From NCBI GenBank assembly GCA_964528595.1, contig CAZGTM010000094.1:1-10536 (forward strand): DNA of 10,536 nucleotides, given 5' to 3'. Shown here in pieces: positions 5,756-10,536 of the stretch. The first letter of the stretch is position 1, and each line of letters starts with the position of its first letter. The translations under genes and the position numbers were made by a program. This stretch comes from CAYFKJ01 sp964528595. Its GTDB lineage: Bacteria; Pseudomonadota; Alphaproteobacteria; UBA2966. The notes under the pieces were generated by a model that was not told the DNA's origin, ran no database searches, and worked only from the letters and a program-made list of their open reading frames with translations.

Positions 5756-6931
5756 ATGGCTTGGAACACGCTCGAATGGCTTGACCTTCTGCTTCGTTGG
5801 TTTCACGTAATGGCGGCGATTTCCTGGATTGGGGGTTCGCTCTATCTTCTTTGGCTCGATCGTATTTTTGCTGACCCTGAGCGAAAAGCCAAAGGCGAGC
5901 ATGGCGAACCGTGGCTTATCGATCTCGCCGGTTCGCTGCTGGTCGACAAGCTCGGGCTCGGCGCGGGCGGCTTGGCGAAAACCCACATCTGGTTCAAGCG
6001 CGAAACGACCCTGACCTGGGTTAGCGGTGTACTGCTGCTCGTCATGGTCGCCAACCTGCCGGGCGGTCATCTCCTTGCCGACGCTGACGGTCAACCGATG
6101 AACGCGCTGATGGGATCCGGCCTCATCACGGGCTTTCTTGTATTAGCTTGGGGCGTCTACGATTTGTTGTGGCGCCGGTCGCCGGTTCTCAGCCCCATCG
6201 CTCTCGGTGCGGTCTCGTATGTTCTGTTCGTGATTGCCGCATGGGGTTTAAGCGAAACCTTTTCAGGGCGCGCCGCCTTCATCATTCTCGGTGCGGCGCT
6301 GGGGACGATACTGTTGGTCAACGTCTGGCTGAGGGTATTGCCGGCCCTGAGGGAAATGAGCGAGGCGCGGGATGACGGACGAACGCCCGACGCCGCGCTT
6401 TGCGAACTTGGCCGGGAGCGCACAGTACACAACAGTTATCTGATCTTTCCCACGGTCATCCTAATGATCAGCAACCATTATCCCCTGCTGTATGGCCATC
6501 ACCTCAACTGGATCGTTGCAGCTCTCCTGATGGCAGCGTTTATGGCGTTGAGGCACGTGGTCGTCAGCGGTAAGCCGGGTAAGTGGGCGCTCGCACCCGT
6601 TGCGGTTTTGGGGATCGCAGCCGTTCTCGTCACTGCGGCGCCGCCGCCTCGTGAAAGCGCAGCTGAAGCCATCTCGTTCAGCACCGCCCGCGGAATCATC
6701 ATAGAGCGTTGCCTAAGCTGCCATTCGGCGGTCCCGGCAGACCGTGCCTTCGGTCCGGCGCCTGGAGGGGTTGCCTTCGATCTGCCGGCGGACATCAAAC
6801 GTCACGCCGAACGCATCAAGGTCCGCGCGGTCGATGCCCGAACAATGCCCAACCGTCACGAAAACAACATGACCCGGGCGGAACGCCAGCTGCTCGGCCG
6901 TTGGGTGGACGAAGGCGCGGGATTGGAGTGA
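5756..6931 (+). CDS. PuuD-like urate-hydroxylase-family membrane protein with C-terminal cytochrome c
   Basis: An integral membrane protein of 391 residues resembling bacterial PuuD (urate oxidase N-terminal domain plus cytochrome c). About eight membrane segments are visible, near residues 11-33, 86-100, 117-139, 146-168, 172-196, 227-240, 250-268 and 278-295. Family-like patterns include HIWFKRETTLTWVSG (77-91) and HNSYLIFPTVILMISNHYP (225-243). The C-terminal domain, probably periplasmic, carries the haem c motif CLSCH (Cys319, Cys322, His323) and a likely axial Met364 in TMPN. Known PuuD hydroxylates urate and passes electrons to cytochrome c. No purine genes are seen here: the neighbours are a hydrolase and a ThDP enzyme, so this is probably a paralogue acting on another substrate. 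Strong AAGGAG site at 5743-5748; 26 bases after the hydrolase. Family confident, substrate unknown. Confidence 0.86.
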   Translation: MAWNTLEWLDLLLRWFHVMAAISWIGGSLYLLWLDRIFADPERKAKGEHGEPWLIDLAGSLLVDKLGLGAGGLAKTHIWFKRETTLTWVSGVLLLVMVANLPGGHLLADADGQPMNALMGSGLITGFLVLAWGVYDLLWRRSPVLSPIALGAVSYVLFVIAAWGLSETFSGRAAFIILGAALGTILLVNVWLRVLPALREMSEARDDGRTPDAALCELGRERTVHNSYLIFPTVILMISNHYPLLYGHHLNWIVAALLMAAFMALRHVVVSGKPGKWALAPVAVLGIAAVLVTAAPPPRESAAEAISFSTARGIIIERCLSCHSAVPADRAFGPAPGGVAFDLPADIKRHAERIKVRAVDARTMPNRHENNMTRAERQLLGRWVDEGAGLE

Positions 6932-6940
6932 GGTACGCAC

Positions 6941-8656
6941 ATGGCAACAAAAATAACAAAGGTTGAAACGGTCGGTCAGGCGCTGCTCGAAATCCTCCGG
7001 GCTCGCGGCGTGGATTACGTCATAGGCAATGCCTTCACATCGATCATCGACGGGTTCGCGAAGTTCGAGGCCGAAGGCAAAAAGTCACCGCGGCCGTTGA
7101 TGGTGCCCCACGAACAGGTTGCCATTGCGATGGCGCACGGCTGTTACGAGGTTACCGGCCGGCCGCAGGTCGCTATCGTCTACTCCACACCGGGAACGGC
7201 GAATGCGGCGGGCGCTATCATCAACGCGGCGCGGGCGCGCGTTCCCATGATTATCCTGGCTGCCCGCTCCGCGGTAACGGAGGACAGCAGCATACCGGGC
7301 GCGCGCGACATTCATGTTCAGTGGGCGCAAGAGAGTTTCGACCAAGCCGGCATGGTGCGCGAATACCTCAAATGGGACTACGAGCTTCGGCATCCGTCAC
7401 AGTTGGAATCGGCCGTCGACAGGGCGTTCGAGCTGGCAATGAACGAACCGCGCGGTCCGGTCTACCTGTCCCTACCGCGCGACGTAATCGCCCAGCCCCT
7501 GGATGAGATCACGATCAACACGCCGTCGAAACGGAATGCCGATGCCTTACGCTATCCGGACCCCGCCAAGATCGACGCTGCCGCCCAAATATTGGGAGAG
7601 GCAAAACGGCCGCTCGTCATTACTTCCGAACTAGGCCGGAACAGCAAAGCGGTGGCGGCTCTTGTAGATCTCGCGGATACATGTGCCGCAGAGGTCCTCG
7701 AAGCGAGTCCGACCCACGCCAATTTTCCCGCTGATCATCCCTGTCACATCGGCTACGTGTTCGGCTCGCAAACCCACCCCAGCGTTGCCAAAGCCGATGC
7801 CATTCTGGTCATCGATTGTGACGTCCCGTGGTTTAATTCGCGTGTCAAAATTCGAGACCGCGCGAGGGTTATCCAGCTCGGTACCGACCCGTTTTTCAGC
7901 CGGTACCCGATGAGAAACTTCCGTTGCGATGTCCCGATTGCCGCCCATCCCGTTGCGGCTCTCCCCTTGCTTGCAAAGGCGACGAAGCTGCGGGTCGGCA
8001 AGGAAAATGTCAGGGAACGGATGCGTAAGCTGGCAAAACGACACAAAGCGGCCAGCACGAAACTGGAAAAATCGCTCAAGCGGGAAGCCGCACGGGTCCC
8101 AATCGGATTTCAATGGGCATCAAAATGCGTTGGTGACCTCCAGGGACCGGACACAATTGTCGTCAACGAATATCCACTTGATCTTCGACACGCTCCACCC
8201 CCGGCCTACGGCAGCCATCTTGGCGCCTCCCACGCCGGCGGCCTGGGCTGGGGGTTCGGCGCTGCCCTTGGCGCCAAATTGGGTTCGCCGGAACGGACGG
8301 TCATCGTCACCCTCGGCGACGGATCGTACATATTCAGCGTGCCCACCGCCTGCCATCAGGCGGCGCGCCTCCATGACCTGCCCGTTCTCACGGTCTTGTT
8401 CAACAACGGCGGGTGGGACGAAGTGTTGAACAGTACGCGCAACGTCCACCCTGACGGTTGGGCCGTATCGACCGGCAATTTTCCCATGGTGAGCATGGGG
8501 CCGCCTCCGCGATTTGAAGAGATCGTGAGGGCCTTCGACGGGCATGGGGAGCGCGTGGAAGAGCCTTCCGATTTACCGGGCGCACTCAAACGCGGACTCG
8601 ACATCGTACAAAAGGAACGGCGTCAGGTCCTTATCAATGTGATCTGCCGCCGTTAA
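6941..8656 (+). CDS. Thiamine diphosphate-dependent enzyme, acetolactate synthase large-subunit-like
   Basis: A 571-residue cytosolic ThDP enzyme of the acetolactate synthase / benzoylformate decarboxylase / oxalyl-CoA decarboxylase superfamily. The N-terminal pyrimidine domain has the catalytic Glu58 in VPHEQVAIAMAHG. The central domain spans roughly 205-350. The C-terminal pyrophosphate domain has the Mg-ThDP motif starting GDGS at 459 and ending NN at 488-489. It resembles a group usually annotated as acetolactate synthase-like with unproven function. A housekeeping acetolactate synthase is unlikely: no small subunit follows, and the neighbours are catabolic. In this setting it may split or join a 2-oxo acid or 2-hydroxyacyl-CoA. 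GAGG at 6930-6933 is the ribosome site, overlapping the PuuD-like stop, and the gap is only nine bases, so the pair is tightly coupled. A Lys/Arg-rich linker (344-386) joins the middle and C-terminal domains. Confidence 0.92.
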   Translation: MATKITKVETVGQALLEILRARGVDYVIGNAFTSIIDGFAKFEAEGKKSPRPLMVPHEQVAIAMAHGCYEVTGRPQVAIVYSTPGTANAAGAIINAARARVPMIILAARSAVTEDSSIPGARDIHVQWAQESFDQAGMVREYLKWDYELRHPSQLESAVDRAFELAMNEPRGPVYLSLPRDVIAQPLDEITINTPSKRNADALRYPDPAKIDAAAQILGEAKRPLVITSELGRNSKAVAALVDLADTCAAEVLEASPTHANFPADHPCHIGYVFGSQTHPSVAKADAILVIDCDVPWFNSRVKIRDRARVIQLGTDPFFSRYPMRNFRCDVPIAAHPVAALPLLAKATKLRVGKENVRERMRKLAKRHKAASTKLEKSLKREAARVPIGFQWASKCVGDLQGPDTIVVNEYPLDLRHAPPPAYGSHLGASHAGGLGWGFGAALGAKLGSPERTVIVTLGDGSYIFSVPTACHQAARLHDLPVLTVLFNNGGWDEVLNSTRNVHPDGWAVSTGNFPMVSMGPPPRFEEIVRAFDGHGERVEEPSDLPGALKRGLDIVQKERRQVLINVICRR

Positions 8657-8728
8657 GAGTAGATATTCCGGACGAATTGAGCCCCAATGCCCCGCGAAAG
8701 TTTGCACTATCCGCAAACCTGTTTGTCG

Positions 8729-8761
8729 ATGTCCGCTTCGGGTCAGGGAGGGACCAAATCG
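8729..8761. repeat. Dispersed intergenic repeat, copy 2
   Basis: Matches 1231-1263 at 27 of 33 positions in the same orientation, with identical CCGCTTCGGGTCA and GGACCAAATCG blocks. This copy forms the left half of the nested inverted repeat at 8731-8801, so it may be the more complete one. Confidence 0.6.
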
Positions 8762-8801
8762 CGGCCTCAGGAATTGGTCCGAATAAGGGTGGTAAGCGGA
8801 C
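8731..8801. repeat. Nested inverted repeats
   Basis: The outer arms GTCCGCTT (8731-8738) and AAGCGGAC (8794-8801) are perfect. The inner arms GGACCAAATC (8751-8760) and GAATTGGTCC (8771-8780) pair at nine of ten positions. Both share a centre near 8766, giving a two-tier hairpin of 71 bases. It begins 75 bases after the stop of the ThDP enzyme, so it could end or stabilise that transcript, or be a small non-autonomous mobile repeat. Confidence 0.55.
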
Positions 8802-9002
8802 CTAAATATGGGAAAAGCAGACATTGGATTGCCTCCCTTGAATTGGCCGGACGGGCGCACCCCTCCCTAGCCCAAATGCAAGGACTCATCAGGCCTAGGC
8901 GTTGCATCCGCAAAAAGGGTGTAGGTACGCTACCCATCCAAGGCCTCGCAGCGTCGCCCCAAACGCGCTCCCGTCTTGGGGTTCTGTATGGTAAAATCGG
9001 GC

Positions 9003-9059
9003 ATGAAAACCGGCAACCGACCAGAGTGGCGCACGCACTCGGCAGGGCATGCGTTGTAA
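9003..9059 (+). other. Leader-like 18-codon frame overlapping the HGGxSTGP gene
   Basis: ATG at 9003 encodes MKTGNRPEWRTHSAGHAL and then TAA at 9057-9059. It overlaps the start of the HGGxSTGP frame (ATG at 9049) in another frame. It may be an upstream coupled ORF, or the original N-terminus separated by a one-base indel. Confidence 0.25.
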
Positions 9060-9234
9060 AGCACCGGCAGTCTGGGACAAAGCTAACGAGTGTTCGCGCA
9101 ACGGACGATGCAAACTACATGGGGGGCTATCTACTGGACCGAAGTCGGAAGCCGGCAAGAGGCGCGCTTTGGCGAACCTTCGCGGTAGTGGGAGCAAGAA
9201 CCGGGAGTTTTCTGCTTTAGGCTCAGAGGTCTGA
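9049..9234 (+). CDS. Small HGGxSTGP-motif protein with putative zinc ligands (61 aa)
   Basis: This encodes a short basic protein beginning MRCKAPAVWDKANECSRNGR. Cys3, Cys15, Cys21 and His24 are candidate zinc ligands and run straight into the hallmark HGGLSTGPKS. Proteins with an HGGxSTGP motif are common in alphaproteobacterial phages and integrated elements; their function is not established. No upstream in-frame start exists, since a TGA lies at 9004-9006, so ATG 9049 is the only good start. The basic tail (GKRRALANLRGSGSKN) would suit nucleic acid contact. It faces the leftward AlpA set, separated by a large hairpin. The motif match is strong; expression and intactness are less sure because an overlapping frame at 9003 looks like a possible lost N-terminus. 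Confidence 0.68.
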   Translation: MRCKAPAVWDKANECSRNGRCKLHGGLSTGPKSEAGKRRALANLRGSGSKNREFSALGSEV

Positions 9235-9338
9235 TCAAGACCCTTTATATTAGTCAATGGGGAGGGAAGTCTCTGGTCACCGACCCACTCCCAACGGGTT
9301 CCCCAAGAAAACACAAAATCTTCATTTCAGATATTCCC

Positions 9339-9371
9339 AGCTAGCTAGCTTAGCTAAGTAGCTGCTGGCTG
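9339..9371. repeat. TAGCT-rich low-complexity tract
   Basis: A run built from AGCTAGCT, TTAGCTAA and AGTAGCTGCTGGCTGG units. It contains short perfect palindromes such as TTAGCTAA (9350-9357). It is intergenic and adjacent to the large hairpin. It could be slipped-strand sequence or a binding array; nothing more is visible. Confidence 0.4.
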
Positions 9372-9386
9372 GTGAGGGTTAGAACT

Positions 9387-9440
9387 AAGGGCATAGGACG
9401 CCCAGCCCCGCTATTTTGGCAGGGTTGGGTCCTAGCCCTT
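9387..9440. repeat. Large imperfect stem-loop
   Basis: AAGGGC (9387-9392), TAGGAC (9394-9399), CCCA (9401-9404), CCC and GC (9410-9411) pair in order with GC (9419-9420), GGG, TGGG, GTCCTA (9429-9434) and GCCCTT (9435-9440). The loop is seven bases and there are single-base bulges. It lies between converging transcripts from the HGGxSTGP gene and the leftward AlpA set. A transcriptional barrier, a structured RNA or a recombination site are all possible. Confidence 0.55.
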
Positions 9441-9582
9441 GGCGATCTTGCTGGCCGGAGCCGGGTCGTCGCATTGGGCCCTTGGCGTCGAACTACCCGC
9501 GCCAAGGTTGGCTGCTACTTGTGACGGGGGGAATTCCCGCCAGCGGCCCCGCTTCAGCCCACGACTAACTTGCTCGATCAGG

Positions 9583-10158
9583 TCAAAGCCGTCCAAACTG
9601 GCGCTGGGTCTTTGCGAACGCCCTACGGGTTTCGGAGCCCAAGCCCATATCCAAGCGCAAAATCTCGGCGGATCGCTTTTTGAATTCGGTCCGAGTGACT
9701 TGATCAAGTATTACTTCGCGCTCTAAGCGGCGTATCAAGTCGCTGTGGGGAGGAAATATTCCCCCGTCCCGGCGTGCCAGCTTGATCTGAAGCTCAAGAA
9801 CGTCAGAAAGATCAACCTCCTGTGCCGTCTCCAGCCCAAGCTTCTGGACCTGCCAGCACTTGATCTCGTTTCTTGCCTGCCTGTTCGGTTGCGTTGCGTT
9901 TAATACTCGTAGCCTCGCCCGCTCCCTAGATGCTCCGCGCATTCCCGCAGCGTCAATCTTCGCGTATGCAGCTTTGAGGGTGCGTCGGCGGCTTCTGGTA
10001 GGGGAGGAATTTTCCTCCCGTTTCGGGCATTTCGAGATGGCGGTCTTGGTCTGGTCGATTTCAGATTTTAATCCGTTGATTTCGTTGGGCGAATTAGTGG
10101 AAGTTGGGGCGGGTTGGTAGTGTGATGCCTTGCATTTTTCGGAACCGTTTGATTTCAA
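9583..10158 (-). CDS. Hypothetical protein of the accessory region (191 aa)
   Basis: I do not recognise this protein. The frame opens with TTG at 10158, three bases after the stop of the 31-codon ORF, in the same leftward set as the AlpA gene. The N-terminal third is polar and Pro/Ser/Thr-rich. A basic stretch SPTRSRRRTLKAAYAKID lies near residues 52-69, and another basic helix follows (GASRERARLRVLN). The C-terminal half is helical and charged (LELQIKLARRDGGIF, then LIRRLEREVILDQVTRTEFK), which might form a coiled coil. No signal peptide or membrane segment. The overlapping +1 frame at 9432-9707 could be a displaced C-terminus. Support is context, length and charge pattern; there is no motif and no good ribosome site, so the start may be wrong. 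Confidence 0.5.
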   Translation of the reverse strand: MKSNGSEKCKASHYQPAPTSTNSPNEINGLKSEIDQTKTAISKCPKREENSSPTRSRRRTLKAAYAKIDAAGMRGASRERARLRVLNATQPNRQARNEIKCWQVQKLGLETAQEVDLSDVLELQIKLARRDGGIFPPHSDLIRRLEREVILDQVTRTEFKKRSAEILRLDMGLGSETRRAFAKTQRQFGRL

Positions 10159-10161
10159 GGG

Positions 10162-10257
10162 CTAGCGCTTATCATTCAACTGAAATTGACCATCCTGGAG
10201 AAATTCGTTGGATACCGAATTGGACGGCTCTTGCGATTTGCGATTGTCCACGCTCAT
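10162..10257 (-). CDS. Tiny ORF coupled to the AlpA gene (31 aa)
   Basis: The ATG at 10257 overlaps the TGA of the AlpA-like gene as ATGA, the classic coupling arrangement, and the frame ends at TAG 10164-10162, three bases before the TTG of the 191-residue ORF. The product is short, polar and rich in Ser, Asn and Gln (MSVDNRKSQEPSNSVSNEFL, then 11 more residues). No family is recognised. The start/stop overlap is the only real support. Confidence 0.38.
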   Translation of the reverse strand: MSVDNRKSQEPSNSVSNEFLQDGQFQLNDKR

Positions 10258-10436
10258 TTGTCGGCCTCTGAATTTTCAGTTCGGGGGCTCATGTCACGCT
10301 CATCTTTTCGCGTGGCAATCCAGTCCTGAATTTCGAGATATGACCATCCTACGCGGTTTGGCCCGAGGCGAATTCGCCTAGGAAATTTCCCGGCCTTTTC
10401 CATCCGTAAAATGTGAACGTCACAATATGGGATCAA
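10254..10436 (-). CDS. AlpA-family DNA-binding regulator / excisionase-like (start uncertain)
   Basis: A small winged-helix protein of the AlpA/MerR-like excisionase type. Recognisable elements are the HTH and wing: YCDVHILRMEKAGKFPRRIR, then LGPNRVGW and the helix LEIQDWIATRKDERD. AlpA proteins control integrase and excision of prophages and integrated elements. The annotated start is a TTG at 10436, but homology-like sequence (SDRIISSKERREL) continues upstream in frame to about 10478, where no ATG or GTG exists: the in-frame codon at 10481 is GTT, and a TAG lies at 10496-10494. The usual first helix would be lost with the TTG start. So either an unusual start is used, or the gene is damaged at its 5' end. 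It heads a leftward set with the 31-codon and 191-codon ORFs. Confidence 0.72.
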   Translation of the reverse strand: MIPYCDVHILRMEKAGKFPRRIRLGPNRVGWSYLEIQDWIATRKDERDMSPRTENSEADK

Positions 10437-10493
10437 TTCTCGCCGTTCTTTGGAGGAAATAATTCGGTCGGAGACGGAAACTTCGGACCGTGC

Positions 10494-10536
10494 CTATCCG
10501 GTTAACGCAGACACCCACTTCATGTAGGGTGCTTCC
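10494..10536 (-). other. Open frame at the window edge, upstream of the AlpA gene
   Basis: In the same frame as the AlpA ORF, the minus strand reads EAPYMKWVSALTG then TAG at 10496-10494. This may be the C-terminus of an upstream gene, or an AlpA start at ATG 10523 cut off by an amber codon after nine codons. The sequence ends here, so it cannot be decided. Confidence 0.3.

Larger units (their letters stand above)
8657..9048. other. Intergenic interval after the catabolic operon
   Basis: No convincing gene is seen. The stretch holds repeat copy 2 and the nested inverted repeats at 8731-8801, then G/C-rich sequence with short symmetric motifs. A TAAAAT -10-like box near 8992-8997 precedes the HGGxSTGP gene, without a clear -35. 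It probably marks the boundary between the catabolic cluster and the accessory region. Confidence 0.5.
9235..9582. other. Interval between convergent accessory genes
   Basis: The stretch holds the TAGCT-rich tract and the large stem-loop. A leftward 91-codon frame with a TTG start covers 9432-9707 and overlaps the 191-residue ORF in the +1 frame. It could be a frameshifted tail of that protein or chance. Between 9240 and 9338 I see nothing. Confidence 0.4.

Noticed and set aside
8687..9220. Rightward 177-codon frame
   Set aside because: It is composed of repeat sequence followed by the wrong frame of the HGGxSTGP gene; no coherent protein features.
8895..9314. Leftward 139-codon frame
   Set aside because: Antisense to the HGGxSTGP motif gene, which has a recognisable conserved motif.
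9439..10120. Rightward frames at 9439-9726 and 9860-10120
   Set aside because: They oppose the leftward AlpA set and show no motif or ribosome site; the leftward frames have coupling evidence.
1..10536. tRNA genes, rRNA genes and CRISPR arrays
   Set aside because: No tRNA T-arm-like sequence with matching acceptor stem, no rRNA-like stretch and no regularly spaced direct repeats were found by eye.

Overview
The window looks like a chromosomal piece of an alphaproteobacterium of moderately high GC content. This is inferred from the mix of families (a PuuD-like membrane cytochrome, a long-chain-type acyl-CoA dehydrogenase, an AlpA/HGGxSTGP accessory region) and from a dispersed intergenic repeat. 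No rRNA, tRNA or CRISPR array was seen, so no finer taxonomic placement is offered.

Layout. Positions 54-1010 (+) encode an unrecognised, AT-richer, helical and His/Arg-rich protein, closed by a perfect inverted repeat. Positions 1011-1468 hold no firm gene, only hairpins, one copy of a dispersed repeat and a doubtful small ORF. Positions 1469-4201 carry a leftward two-gene operon: an acyl-CoA dehydrogenase, then an AMP-forming acyl-CoA synthetase. Across a short divergent promoter region (4202-4294) a rightward operon begins: TetR-family regulator, alpha/beta hydrolase (8-base overlap), PuuD-like membrane protein with a C-terminal cytochrome c domain, and an acetolactate-synthase-like ThDP enzyme, ending at 8656. 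Positions 8657-9048 hold a second repeat copy inside nested inverted repeats. Positions 9049-10536 look like the edge of an integrated element: a small HGGxSTGP zinc-ligand protein (+), a large hairpin, and a leftward set of an unrecognised 191-residue ORF, a 31-codon ORF and an AlpA-type regulator whose 5' end is damaged or starts unusually.

How the genes may work together. The synthetase would activate a carboxylic acid to its CoA thioester and the dehydrogenase would introduce an alpha,beta double bond. The divergent operon adds a hydrolase, a ThDP C-C lyase or ligase, and a membrane enzyme that can pass electrons to cytochrome c, all under a TetR repressor sitting between the two arms. 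This reads as a regulated catabolic cluster for an unidentified organic acid. I know of no described pathway with exactly this set, so it is the best candidate here for something new; the substrate cannot be read from the sequence.
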